Positions 15,481 to 23,375 of a stretch of 38,204 bases of DNA are shown piece after piece. The notes under the pieces are model-generated. The model worked only from the letters and a program-made list of their open reading frames with translations, made no database searches and was not told the origin of the DNA. Numbering within the stretch: position 1 is the first letter of the stretch; each line of letters opens with the position of its first letter. The position numbers and the translations under genes are program-made. Source of the stretch: Streptomyces acidicola (lineage in GTDB: Bacteria; Actinomycetota; Actinomycetes; Streptomycetales; Streptomycetaceae); assembly GCF_009377235.1 (NCBI RefSeq), contig NZ_VMNX01000078.1:1-38204 (forward strand), written 5' to 3'.

Positions 15481-17157
15481 TCAGCGGCCGACGGCGTCCG
15501 CCGGGTCCTTCTCGCAGACCGTGTCCCGTGCGGGCAGTTCGCCCGTACGGAGGTAGTCGTTGACCTGCTGGTCGACGCAGCGGTTCGGGTAGAGGGCGTA
15601 GACGCCGTGCACCTGGGCCTTCAGGGTGATCAGACGGGAGTTCGGCATCTTCTGATGGAGCCCCTGCCCGTTGGCGTAGCTGGTGCGCGTGTCGCCGGTG
15701 GCCTGCACGATCAGGCCCGGCACATCGTTGCCGCTGGTCACGGGCGGCTCGAGCGGCTCACTCGGCCAGAACGCGCACGGGTGCACGCCGTTGAACAGCG
15801 GGCCGAAGAGCGGTGCCGTCGCCCGGCTGCGCTCGACGTTGTTCCGGTACCAGGGCAGGTCGCGCGGTGCGGCACGGTCCGCGCACTGCAGAGCCATCTG
15901 CAGGGAGTTCTGGACCTCCGACTCGTCGTCCGGCGGGCCGAGCGCCGCCCTCAACGTCTCGGTCGGTTCGACGGTGCGGCCGCGCGCCGCGTCGTGCAGG
16001 ACCCGGGCGGTCTCGGCGGTCCGCGCGAACTCCCGGTCGTCTGCCATCGTCATCGCCAGCGCCTGCGGCACCTGCTGGCCGTCGGCGGTGTACGGGCCCA
16101 CCTTGAACGGAGTGCGGGCGGCCTGCAGGGCGATCCCCTCGACGGTCGCCCGGACCTTCGCGGCCGACTCGCCGAGCCCATAGGTGTCGTGGCGGCGGGC
16201 CGCCCACGCCGCCCATGTGTCGAGGTACGCCTCGTTCGCCGCCGTCGCGTCCCGGAACCCCGCGACGTACCACTGGGCCGGGTCGATCGCGCTGTCCAGC
16301 AGCAGCCGGTCGACACGGCTCGGGAACATCTTTGCGTAGACCGTGCCGAGGTATGTGCCGTACGAGATCCCGAAGTAGGAGGTCTTCCGCTCGCCCAGCA
16401 CCGCCCGGAGCAGGTCCATGTCACGGGCCGTGTTACGGGTGGTGAAGTGCCCGAGGTACGACAGGTCCTTGCCGTACTTGCGCTGACAGCTCTTCACCAG
16501 GTCCGCCTCGTAGCGGGCCTGGGCCCGGAACCCCTCGGTGTCGTACCCGGCGGAGCGCAGCCAGTGCCCGGAGGTGCCGCAGCGCAGGGGGCTGCTGCGG
16601 CCGACGCCGCGCGGGTCCATGCCGATCAGGTCGTAGCGGGCGGCCAGTTCCTTGCCCATCGCGGGCGCGTCGAGCAGCGGCATGTCGAGCGTGATTCCGC
16701 CGGGGCCACCGGAGTTGTGCATCATCAGCCCGATGCGGTTCCTGGTGTCGGTGGCCTTGATGCGGGAGAAGCCGATGGTCAGGGTGCGCCCCTCGGGGTG
16801 CCGGTAGTCCAGCGGCACCCGAATCGTGGCGCAGCGGGCACCTGCCTCGTCCAGCTCCTTGTGGTCGCAGTCCGTCCAGCTCGGGCGCTGTTCGACGAAG
16901 CGGCGCAGGGAGACGGGGGCATCGCCGGTCACGGCAGGAACCGGGCTCGGGGACCGCTCGGGTGACGCCTGGGCGAGGGTCGGGCTCGCGGCCATCCCCA
17001 TGGTCGCGGCGAGCGCGCCGACGGCGAGGGTACGCGTGACGCGGCGCAGGCTCCGTCTGGGGGTGGACCAGGCCCGCGCGTCCGGCTCCGGCCGTGCGGG
17101 TGGTGATAACGCGGGGGACAAGGCAGCGCTCGATGGCGCCGGGTGAGAGATCGTCAT
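15481..17157 (-). CDS. Secreted alpha/beta-hydrolase, tripeptidyl aminopeptidase type
   Basis: The 558-residue protein starts with an exported N-terminus: RRSLRR at 34-39, a hydrophobic stretch to about 55 and an ALA-type cleavage region near ASPTLAQA. The catalytic Ser265 sits in GISYG; oxyanion-forming HNSGGPGG lies at 148-154, the Asp is probably in VQATGDTRTSY and the His in QVHGVYA. This arrangement matches streptomycete Tap/SlpD/SlpE peptidases that release N-terminal tripeptides outside the cell. ATG at 17157 has GGGAGG upstream; the open frame continuing to 17574 is antisense low-complexity and rejected. Substrate preference is unknown. Confidence 0.88.
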   Translation of the reverse strand: MTISHPAPSSAALSPALSPPARPEPDARAWSTPRRSLRRVTRTLAVGALAATMGMAASPTLAQASPERSPSPVPAVTGDAPVSLRRFVEQRPSWTDCDHKELDEAGARCATIRVPLDYRHPEGRTLTIGFSRIKATDTRNRIGLMMHNSGGPGGITLDMPLLDAPAMGKELAARYDLIGMDPRGVGRSSPLRCGTSGHWLRSAGYDTEGFRAQARYEADLVKSCQRKYGKDLSYLGHFTTRNTARDMDLLRAVLGERKTSYFGISYGTYLGTVYAKMFPSRVDRLLLDSAIDPAQWYVAGFRDATAANEAYLDTWAAWAARRHDTYGLGESAAKVRATVEGIALQAARTPFKVGPYTADGQQVPQALAMTMADDREFARTAETARVLHDAARGRTVEPTETLRAALGPPDDESEVQNSLQMALQCADRAAPRDLPWYRNNVERSRATAPLFGPLFNGVHPCAFWPSEPLEPPVTSGNDVPGLIVQATGDTRTSYANGQGLHQKMPNSRLITLKAQVHGVYALYPNRCVDQQVNDYLRTGELPARDTVCEKDPADAVGR

Positions 17158-17195
17158 GTCGCACCAGCCTCCCCTCACCCCCACGCCCCAACAAT

Positions 17196-17221
17196 CCAGG
17201 GCGCCCCCGGGGACGCCCTGG
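17196..17221. repeat. Stem-loop between the peptidase and GST-like genes
   Basis: CCAGGGCG and CGCCCTGG pair perfectly around a ten-base GC-rich loop. It lies between the end of the GST-like gene (17292) and the peptidase start and is a plausible terminator of the GST-like transcript. Confidence 0.5.
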
Positions 17222-17291
17222 GGCTGTCCCCCGGATAAAGAGGAGGCCGCACCGGGTTGCCCGATCCGGGGCCCGCCGGTACGGCGGTGTG

Positions 17292-18176
17292 TCAGCCGGG
17301 AGTGTGATCGCGCTGGTGGCGGGCGCCCGCAGCCACGGCGTCCGCTGACGCCCAGTCCACGATCTGTGTCGCCGCGCCCGCGGCCTCCGCGCCCCGGCAG
17401 TGCGCGTGGTGGCGCCGGGCGATGCCGTCGAGGTCGAGGTGCGTACCGAACGCGGGGTGCTCCGTGAGGCGTCGTGCGTACGTCCACAGCTGCCGGTGAC
17501 CGGCGATGCGGTGCACCGCGGCGGCGTCCAGGTGGTGGCGGTGCACCGTGTCCAACTGGACCAGCGTCACCCACAGCCGGACGTCCGCTGCGGTCAGCCG
17601 GCCGCCGAGCACGTAGGCGTGCGACGCGATCCGCCGCTCCAGTTCGCCGAGTGCGCGCAGCAGGGTGGCGAGCGCCGCCTCGCGCACCGCCGGATCGATG
17701 GCGGCCTCTCCCGCGCGCTGCGCGGACGCGGTGATGTCCTGCTCGCAGAGCCGGACGACGGCCCTGCCGGCGGCCTCCGTACCGTGCGGGTGGAGGACGG
17801 GGCCGTCGCCGCCGAGCAGGCGGGCCAGGTCCCGCAGGATGTCGGGGGCGTGGGTGCTGACGATCCGTCCGGTCCAGTCGTCGCTGAGCACCGGCGCCAC
17901 GGCCGGGCCTCGGTGCCGGTGCTCACTGGCGTCGTACAGGGGGCGCAATGCCTGGTGCCCGCCGCCGGGTGCGTCGGGCACGGCGGGCAGCAGCGTCACC
18001 GGGAGGCGGTCGGCGAGGCCGAGCAGGCTGTGGGTGACGGCGATCTCCAGGCCGTACGGACAGGACAGCGCGAGGTGGAGCCGGTAGCGGTGCGGCACGG
18101 CGTAGTAGCCGCTCCGCGCGTCACTGCCGATCCTGCTCCGGAAGGACGGCACGGCTGCGGGGGATGTGGCGGACAT
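17292..18176 (-). CDS. Glutathionyl-hydroquinone-reductase-like (xi-class GST/ECM4) protein
   Basis: The 294-residue protein has GYYAVPHRYRLHLALSCPYGLEIA, equivalent to the GRYHLYVSxACPWAHR block of glutathionyl-hydroquinone reductases, keeping the catalytic Cys and cis-Pro. The C-terminal all-helical GST domain follows (LGGRLTAADVRLWVTLVQLD). These enzymes remove thiols from thiol-quinone conjugates; in actinobacteria the thiol would be mycothiol or a small thiol. The WAHR half is changed to YGLE, so substrate use may differ. ATG at 18176 has AGGGAGA at tight spacing. A Cys-containing leader ORF and a palindromic operator precede it, tying it to the sulfur regulon upstream. Confidence 0.75.
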   Translation of the reverse strand: MSATSPAAVPSFRSRIGSDARSGYYAVPHRYRLHLALSCPYGLEIAVTHSLLGLADRLPVTLLPAVPDAPGGGHQALRPLYDASEHRHRGPAVAPVLSDDWTGRIVSTHAPDILRDLARLLGGDGPVLHPHGTEAAGRAVVRLCEQDITASAQRAGEAAIDPAVREAALATLLRALGELERRIASHAYVLGGRLTAADVRLWVTLVQLDTVHRHHLDAAAVHRIAGHRQLWTYARRLTEHPAFGTHLDLDGIARRHHAHCRGAEAAGAATQIVDWASADAVAAGARHQRDHTPG

Positions 18177-18267
18177 ACGTCTCCCTGGGAGTCTTCGGGC
18201 ACGGGCGTACTGCGGCGACGGCGCGCGGCGGCCTCGGCGCGGCCGGGGATGCGGGGTTCGTGGGGCG

Positions 18268-18429
18268 TCAGGCGCGGGCGGGCGCGCCGCCGCCGACGGG
18301 CGGGAGACTCGCCGCGCTGCACACCCGCAGCAGATCGATGTGGCGGCGGGACGTCAGCGGGGGCCGCAGACGGACGGCGGCATGGATGCGGGCGGTGTCA
18401 CTGGCACAGGCCGGCCCCGAGCTCCCCAT
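18268..18429 (-). CDS. Small leader peptide (RRHIDLLRxCSA type) upstream of the GST-like gene
   Basis: A 53-codon ORF starts at ATG 18429 with AGGGA seven bases upstream and ends at TGA 18268-18270, 91 bp before the GST-like start. Its core SRRHIDLLRVCSAASL fits the actinobacterial putative leader peptide pattern R-H-I/V-D-L-x-R-x-x-S-A, found in front of sulfur genes and linked elsewhere to cysteine-responsive attenuation. Two Cys codons (8 and 37) are present. Codons before the core are less family-like, so a shorter form starting later is possible although no ATG/GTG is seen there. Function inferred from motif and position. Confidence 0.65.
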   Translation of the reverse strand: MGSSGPACASDTARIHAAVRLRPPLTSRRHIDLLRVCSAASLPPVGGGAPARA

Positions 18430-18436
18430 CACTTTC

Positions 18437-18453
18437 CCTACCGATTCACTAGG
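18437..18453. promoter_or_regulatory. Candidate Rrf2 operator, copy 1
   Basis: CCTAGTGAATCGGTAGG (minus strand) is a CCTA-N9-TAGG palindrome. It agrees at 15 of 17 bases with the copy at 20346-20362 and overlaps the likely -10 and transcription start of the leader/GST-like unit. The Rrf2 gene is the immediate upstream neighbour. Confidence 0.55.
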
Positions 18454-18473
18454 ATTCCCGTTTGGAGTGTCAG
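18446..18473 (-). promoter_or_regulatory. Promoter of the leader/GST-like unit
   Basis: On the minus strand CTGACA (18473-18468) and TAGTGA (18451-18446) are spaced by 16 bases. The -10 is inside the CCTA-N9-TAGG palindrome, so binding there would block the polymerase. Confidence 0.45.
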
Positions 18474-18538
18474 GCCGTAGCGGGCCCGCGTCAAGAGGAC
18501 CTGACCCGGATCGGGATCGGTATCGGGACTCCGGCCGG

Positions 18539-18997
18539 TCAGGGGTTCGTCCACGCCTCCGGGTCCTCGGCGAGACCCTGGACCTCATCGGGCAGTTCGG
18601 CCGTGGCCACGTCGGCCAGGGTGACCTCGCCCAGGATCTTGCGGACGTTGGCGCGTACCGCGATCCACAGGGGCAGCAGCGACTCCGCGGGGCCGACATA
18701 GGAGAGCTCGGGCGGGCGCACGCCTCGTACGGACACCAGCGGCCCGTCCGCCACCCGGATCACGTCGGCGATGGCGATCGTGTCCGCGGGCCGGGCCAGC
18801 CGGTAGCCGCCCTTCCCGCCGCGCTGGCTGACCACGAGCCCGCCCCGGCGCAGGTCGCCCAGGATGCCCTCAAGGAACTTGTGTGGGATGCCCTGCGCCG
18901 CGGCGATCGCCTCGGCCTTGAGTGACGCGTCGTCACTTACCGACGCCAGCTCCAGCGCCGCCCGCACCGCATAGTCCGCCTTGGCCGAGATCCGCAT
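18539..18997 (-). CDS. Rrf2-family transcriptional regulator without Fe-S cysteines (CymR-like)
   Basis: The 152-residue protein begins MRISAKADYAVRAALEL, the Rrf2 hallmark, followed by the winged helix (GIPHKFLEGILGDLRRGGLVVSQRGGKGGYRLA) and a dimer helix with LWIAVRANVRKILGEVTLADV. Iron-sulfur Rrf2 members (IscR, NsrR, RsrR) have three Cys; this protein has none, as in the cysteine-metabolism repressor CymR. Start at ATG 18997 is set by homology; an extension to 19015 adds six residues. It lies 52 bp after the SfnB-like gene on the same strand and is surrounded by sulfur genes, so it probably controls the locus, perhaps sensing O-acetylserine through CysK as CymR does. Confidence 0.85.
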   Translation of the reverse strand: MRISAKADYAVRAALELASVSDDASLKAEAIAAAQGIPHKFLEGILGDLRRGGLVVSQRGGKGGYRLARPADTIAIADVIRVADGPLVSVRGVRPPELSYVGPAESLLPLWIAVRANVRKILGEVTLADVATAELPDEVQGLAEDPEAWTNP

Positions 18998-19049
18998 GCC
19001 CCGATTATCCGCCACCGCCGCGTCGCTCCGTCACCGGCCGCACGGCCCG

Positions 19050-20312
19050 TCAGGCGGGGAGGACGAAAGGCGGGTGCGCGCCGCCCAGCCAGTAGTCCCC
19101 GACCTCGCGCAGCCGGGGGGCCACGGGCTCGCGCAGGGTGTGGGTGCGGGCGTTGCGCCAGAAGCGGTCGAATCCGTGCCGTGCGGAGGCCGCACCGGCA
19201 CCGATGACGTCCAGGGCGTGTGTGGTGATCTCCTGTGCCGCGCGGGCGGCGGCGGCCTCGGCGGCGCCCGCGAGGACGGTGATCTCCGCGCACTCGTCGT
19301 CCCCGACGTCCTCGCCGCGGGCGAGCCCGGACACCAGGAACTCGACCGCCTGGTCGGCGAGCGCCGATGCGGCATGTGCGGCGACGGCGAGTTCCCCGAA
19401 GGCGGTCAGCGTGTACGGGTCCTGCGGCGGGCCACCGGGCCAGGGCCCCTGGCCCGGCAGCTGCCGGGAGCCGTGTGTGGCCCTGCTGTACTCGCGGGCT
19501 TCGCAGAGCAGTCCGTCGGCGATGCCGAGACAGAACTGGGCCGAGACCAGACGCGCCGTCGGTACGGCCAGGCCGGCGAACGGGGACAGGACGCCCTCGT
19601 CCGAGGAGAGCGAGCCGAACACGTCGCCGGCCGGGACCGGCACCGAGTCGAACTCGACACTGCCGCCGGCCGCCAGCCGCTGCCCGAACACGTCCCCGTC
19701 ACTGACGCAGGTCACGCCGGGGCGGGCGGGGTCGACGAGGACGGCCAGGGGTTCCCCGGTGTCGGACCGCGCGGCACGGACCGCCAGCCGGTCGGCGACC
19801 GCGACGCCACAGGCGTAGTCCTGGCGGCCGTCCAGCAAGTAGCCGTCCCCGGTGGGGGTCAGCCTCAGCGGTGGCTCGTCGGCGGCGTAGCCGCCGCCCC
19901 AGCACCACTGCCCCGCCGCCGACTCCCGCTCGACCCGTGCGGCGAGAGCGGGAGCGGCGAAGAACCGTGCGCCAAAAGACAGGAAGTAGTGACAGCCCAG
20001 CAGCCGGCCGATGGCGCCGTCGGCCGCCGCTACCGTCCGGACGACGGCGTAGGCCGTGCGCCAGTCCGCGCCTCCCCCGCCGTGTTCGGCTGGTGTCAGC
20101 AGCGTCAGCAACCCCGCCTCACGCAGCCGCGAGACCTCGTCGAGCGGCACCTTCCCGGCCTGCTCACGGTCGACCGCGTCCGTGGCCAGGTCGTCCGCCA
20201 CCTCGCGGGCCGTGTGCAGCCGGCGGTCGTGTCCGGACTCGGCTTCGTCACCCCCGGCCGGGCACACACCCACGGCCGGCCCGCCATACCGAATCCGCAA
20301 CATGTTCGCCAT
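19050..20312 (-). CDS. Acyl-CoA-dehydrogenase-like flavin monooxygenase (SfnB/DszC type)
   Basis: About 420 residues with an acyl-CoA dehydrogenase fold: helical N-domain (AREVADDLATDAVDREQAGKVP), middle beta domain (GQWCWGGGYA, LDGRQDYACGVAVAD, VFGQRLAAGGSVEFDSV) and a C-terminal four-helix bundle ending in ALDVIGAGAASARHGFDRFWRNARTHT. In this subgroup (SfnB, DszC) the catalytic base is absent and FMNH2 is used to oxygenate sulfur compounds. A flavin reductase is required and none is in the window. ATG codons at 20318, 20312 and 20303 are all possible starts; 20312 is taken because of the GGTGG six bases before. It has its own upstream gap carrying a palindrome and is followed by rrf2. Confidence 0.75.
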   Translation of the reverse strand: MANMLRIRYGGPAVGVCPAGGDEAESGHDRRLHTAREVADDLATDAVDREQAGKVPLDEVSRLREAGLLTLLTPAEHGGGGADWRTAYAVVRTVAAADGAIGRLLGCHYFLSFGARFFAAPALAARVERESAAGQWCWGGGYAADEPPLRLTPTGDGYLLDGRQDYACGVAVADRLAVRAARSDTGEPLAVLVDPARPGVTCVSDGDVFGQRLAAGGSVEFDSVPVPAGDVFGSLSSDEGVLSPFAGLAVPTARLVSAQFCLGIADGLLCEAREYSRATHGSRQLPGQGPWPGGPPQDPYTLTAFGELAVAAHAASALADQAVEFLVSGLARGEDVGDDECAEITVLAGAAEAAAARAAQEITTHALDVIGAGAASARHGFDRFWRNARTHTLREPVAPRLREVGDYWLGGAHPPFVLPA

Positions 20313-20345
20313 CCTCATCCACCCCCATGACCGGGTCAACGCTTC

Positions 20346-20362
20346 CCTAGTAAATCGATAGG
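20346..20362. promoter_or_regulatory. Candidate Rrf2 operator, copy 2, within a larger inverted repeat
   Basis: CCTAGTAAATCGATAGG has the same CCTA-N9-TAGG layout as the site at 18437-18453. It is embedded in a larger inverted repeat whose arms CTTCCCTAGT and ACTAGGGAAG span 20342-20376, giving overlapping palindromes. It lies 30-40 bp upstream of the SfnB-like gene start. Confidence 0.6.
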
Positions 20363-20439
20363 AAAACTAGGGAAGCTGGCTGGATTGCGACCGATCGGCC
20401 TTCCGTGATGGCAGGTTCGCAAGGGGAGCGCCCTCGCGA

Positions 20440-21423
20440 TTACTTGTTGGTCCTGGGCAGACCGGGCGGGTTGATCTCCGACTTGGTCACGGCCTCGTCG
20501 GACAGGCCCCAGCGCTTCAGCACCTTGGCGTACGTGCCGTTCTCGATGATGTGGTTGAGCGCGTCGGCGAGCGGCTCGACCAGTCCGCTGTCCTTCTTGG
20601 TGGTGGCCGCGATGAGACCCTGAAGGGTCGCCCCGGCTCCGGAGTAGGTGCCGACGACCTCGCTCTTCCCGGTGGTGGCTGCATGGTAGGCGGCGGTCGG
20701 GTTGGGGCCGAGATAGAGGTCGATGCGACCGGACTGGAGGGCGAGGTAGGTGTCGCTGTCGTTCTGGAAGTACTTGATGTTCACCGGCTTGAGGCCGGCC
20801 TTCTCGTTCTCCCTGCTCCACTCGATGAGCAGCTTCTCCTGGTTGGTGCCGCTGCTCACGGCGACGGTCCTGCCCGCGACGTCCTTCGGTCCGGTGACCT
20901 TCAGGCCGCTGCCCTTCGTCGCCTCGAAGCCCAGGTTGTCCTCGCGGTAGCCGGCGAAGTCGTACTTCTCCTTGCGTTCCTCGGTGACGGTGATGTTGCT
21001 GAAGCCGGCGTCGTACTTGGCGCTGTCGAGGCCGACGAAGATGTTCTCCCACGACACCGTGTTGATGTGCGGCTTGAGGCCGAGCACGTCGGCGACGAGA
21101 TGGGCGATGTCGGGCTCGACGCCGATGACGGTCTTGTTGTCGGTGGCGTAGAAGGTCAGCGGGGCGGCGGAGCCGGACGAGGAGACGAGCTCCAGCGTTC
21201 CTCTCCTGCGGATCTCCTCGGGGACCTCGGCGGCTATGGAGTCGACCTTGTCGGTGGTGATCCGGTTCTGGTCCGGGCTCAGATTGATCTTCGTGCGGGC
21301 GCCGGTCCTGTCCGCCACCTCGGTGGTTCCGCCGTCCGAGGGATTGCTGCAGGCGGAGAGGGCGAGGGCGGAGACGAGTCCCAGCGCGACTGAGGCGGAT
21401 CGGCGGGCGAGGGTCATGGCCAT
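20440..21423 (-). CDS. Amino-acid ABC transporter substrate-binding lipoprotein
   Basis: The 327-residue protein has a lipoprotein signal ending LALSAC with Cys25 as the lipidated residue. The mature part is a type II periplasmic-binding (SBP_bac_3) domain: LELVSSSGSAAPLTFYATD, VGVEPDIAHLVADVLGLK, FSNITVTEERKEKYDFAGY and the LALQSGRIDLYLG loop. It should bind a polar or sulfur amino acid outside the membrane for the permease and ATPase encoded just upstream. ATG at 21423 has AGGAG seven bases upstream. Cystine or an S-substituted cysteine is likely from the neighbours; the sequence alone does not fix it. Confidence 0.88.
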   Translation of the reverse strand: MAMTLARRSASVALGLVSALALSACSNPSDGGTTEVADRTGARTKINLSPDQNRITTDKVDSIAAEVPEEIRRRGTLELVSSSGSAAPLTFYATDNKTVIGVEPDIAHLVADVLGLKPHINTVSWENIFVGLDSAKYDAGFSNITVTEERKEKYDFAGYREDNLGFEATKGSGLKVTGPKDVAGRTVAVSSGTNQEKLLIEWSRENEKAGLKPVNIKYFQNDSDTYLALQSGRIDLYLGPNPTAAYHAATTGKSEVVGTYSGAGATLQGLIAATTKKDSGLVEPLADALNHIIENGTYAKVLKRWGLSDEAVTKSEINPPGLPRTNK

Positions 21424-21489
21424 GGTCGTACTCCTTGCGTGGTGGGCGAATCGGTGAGCGGGAAGGGACTTCGGGGCTCTTGGGCCGGA

Positions 21490-21579
21490 GAGAACTCTGG
21501 AGAGGGCCAGAGAACCTCGGAGAGGTCGGAGGACCTTGGAGGGAGTCGAGAACCTCGGAGAGAGTCAGAGGACCTTGGA
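21490..21579. repeat. Tandem repeats across the 3' end of the ATPase gene
   Basis: Copies GAGAACCTCGGAGAGNGTCRG plus AGGACCTTGGA occur at 21510-21540 and 21548-21579, with a shorter degenerate copy at 21490-21509. The second copy contains the ATPase stop codon (21565-21567), so the end of the coding region has been duplicated into the gap before the binding-protein gene. Each unit can fold as a small hairpin (ACCTC-GGA-GAGGT). Confidence 0.75.
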
Positions 21580-22329
21580 CAGAAAGGCGCGGGTGCGTTC
21601 GTGGTGCGGGGCGTCCAGGACGGCCGCGGGCGGTCCCTGTTCCACGACGGCACCGTCGTCCATGAACACCACGGTGTCGGCGACCTCACGGGCGAAGCCG
21701 ATCTCGTGAGTCACGACGATCATGGTGGTTCCGGTGGCGGCCAAGTCCTTGATGACGTCGAGGACTTCGCCGACCAGCTCAGGGTCGAGCGCCGAGGTGG
21801 GCTCGTCGAAGAGCAGCACCTTGGGTTCGAGGGCGAGTGCTCGGGCGATGGCGACGCGCTGCTGCTGGCCTCCGGACAACTGCCGAGGGTAGGCGTCGGT
21901 CTTGTCGGCGAGGCCGACCCTCTCCAGCAGCCGGCGGCCGGTCTCCTCCGCCTCCGTGCGCGGGCGGCGCAGCGCGGAGACCGGTGCCTCGACGAGGTTC
22001 TCCAGCACGGTCAGATGCGGGAAGAGGTTGAAGTTCTGGAAGACGAACCCGATGTGCGTACGCTGCTTCAGAACCTCCTTCTCCTTCAGCTCGTGCAGTT
22101 TGCCGCCGGAGCGGCGGTAGCCGATGAGTTCGCCGTCGATGCTGATCCAGCCGCGGTTGACCTTCTCCAGGTGGTTGATGGTCCGCAGCAGCGTGGACTT
22201 GCCGGAGCCGGACGGACCGAGGATCACGGTGACCTCGCCGGCACGGACCTGGAGGTCGACGCCGCGCAGCACCTCCAGCGGGCCGAAACTCTTGTGAACA
22301 CCGCGGACGTCCACCATCACCTCGCTCAT
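21565..22329 (-). CDS. Amino-acid ABC transporter ATP-binding protein (GlnQ/TcyN type)
   Basis: The 254-residue protein has Walker A GPSGSGKST, Q-loop in FVFQNFNLFPH, ABC signature LSGGQQQR and Walker B VLLFDEPTSALDPE, followed by the H-loop VTHEIGFARE. It is the polar amino-acid uptake (PAAT) class. The ATG overlaps the permease stop by four bases. With the permease and lipoprotein it forms a complete importer. Confidence 0.93.
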   Translation of the reverse strand: MSEVMVDVRGVHKSFGPLEVLRGVDLQVRAGEVTVILGPSGSGKSTLLRTINHLEKVNRGWISIDGELIGYRRSGGKLHELKEKEVLKQRTHIGFVFQNFNLFPHLTVLENLVEAPVSALRRPRTEAEETGRRLLERVGLADKTDAYPRQLSGGQQQRVAIARALALEPKVLLFDEPTSALDPELVGEVLDVIKDLAATGTTMIVVTHEIGFAREVADTVVFMDDGAVVEQGPPAAVLDAPHHERTRAFLSKVL

Positions 22330-23354
22330 CGGTCGGCTCCCACTGTCTTCGAGGGGACAACGGGCCGGTCGCGCCGGGCCGCCGCGGCACGCAGGTCACG
22401 GACGAGGCGACGGGCGCGCTGGACCGGTGTGGGCGGCGGGGTGCGGTTGGCGCCCCGGGCGTAGCGCCGCTCCACGTAGTACTGCGCGATCGACAGCAGC
22501 GAGGTGAGGACCACGTACCAGGCGGTGGCGACCATCAACAGCGGAATCACCCGGCCGTTGCGCCCGTAGATGACCTGCACCTGATAGAAGAGCTCGCCGA
22601 TCGCCATCACGTAGACCACGGACGTGCCCTTGAGCAGGCCGATGATCTCGTTGCCGGCCGTGGGCAGGATGCCCCGCATGGCCTGCGGCAGTACGATCCG
22701 CCGGATCTGCCGGAGCCGCGGGATACCGAGCGCGGCGGCGGCCTCCAACTGCCCGTGGTCGACGGCGATGACACCACCGCGGACGATCTCGGCGGCGTAC
22801 GCGGCCTGGTGCAGCGACAGGCCGATGAGCGCCGCCCCGATGGTGCCGATCAGGCTGTTGCTGTCGACGGACCAGAACACCGGTCCGAAGGGGATGCCGA
22901 CGCCCAACTCGTCGTACAGGGCACTGAGGTTGAACCAGAACACCAGCTGGACGATCATCGGGATCGACCGGAAGACCCAGATGTAGGTCCAGGAGACGGT
23001 CTGCAGCACCGGGCTGCGCGACAGCCGCATGAAGGCCAGGACCGTGCCCAGGAGGAAGCCCAGCACGGTGGCGTAGGCGGTGAGCTGGAGGGTTACGCCG
23101 ACCGCCTGGACGATCGTCTCCGACAGGACGTAGTCACGGAAGACGTGCCACTCCCAGACGGGATTGGTGATCAGGCCGTGCGCGAACTGGGCGACCAGCA
23201 CGATCACGGCGGCGGCCGCCACCCAGCGGGCGTAGTGGCGGGCGGGGACGACCTTGAGTGGGGCCAGGTCGTCCTCGGCGGGCGGAGTCGCAGGGCTGTC
23301 GCCCGGGGCCGCCGCACCCGGTGGCGCGGCGGTGGAATCGGTGGAGAGTCCCAT
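22326..23354 (-). CDS. Amino-acid ABC transporter permease (HisM/TcyL type)
   Basis: The 342-residue protein has a cytoplasmic N-terminus (about 45 residues), about five or six transmembrane spans, the FRSIPMIVQLVF motif of PAAT permeases and the EAA loop QLEAAAALGIPRLRQIRRIVLPQAMRG that contacts the ATPase. A basic C-terminal tail of about 35 residues is longer than usual. ATG at 23354 has an AGGA nine bases upstream; a TTG at 23372 would be too close to the GNAT stop for a ribosome site. A single permease implies a homodimer. Confidence 0.9.
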   Translation of the reverse strand: MGLSTDSTAAPPGAAAPGDSPATPPAEDDLAPLKVVPARHYARWVAAAAVIVLVAQFAHGLITNPVWEWHVFRDYVLSETIVQAVGVTLQLTAYATVLGFLLGTVLAFMRLSRSPVLQTVSWTYIWVFRSIPMIVQLVFWFNLSALYDELGVGIPFGPVFWSVDSNSLIGTIGAALIGLSLHQAAYAAEIVRGGVIAVDHGQLEAAAALGIPRLRQIRRIVLPQAMRGILPTAGNEIIGLLKGTSVVYVMAIGELFYQVQVIYGRNGRVIPLLMVATAWYVVLTSLLSIAQYYVERRYARGANRTPPPTPVQRARRLVRDLRAAAARRDRPVVPSKTVGADR

Positions 23355-23375
23355 CGTGGTGTTCCTGCTCAACTC

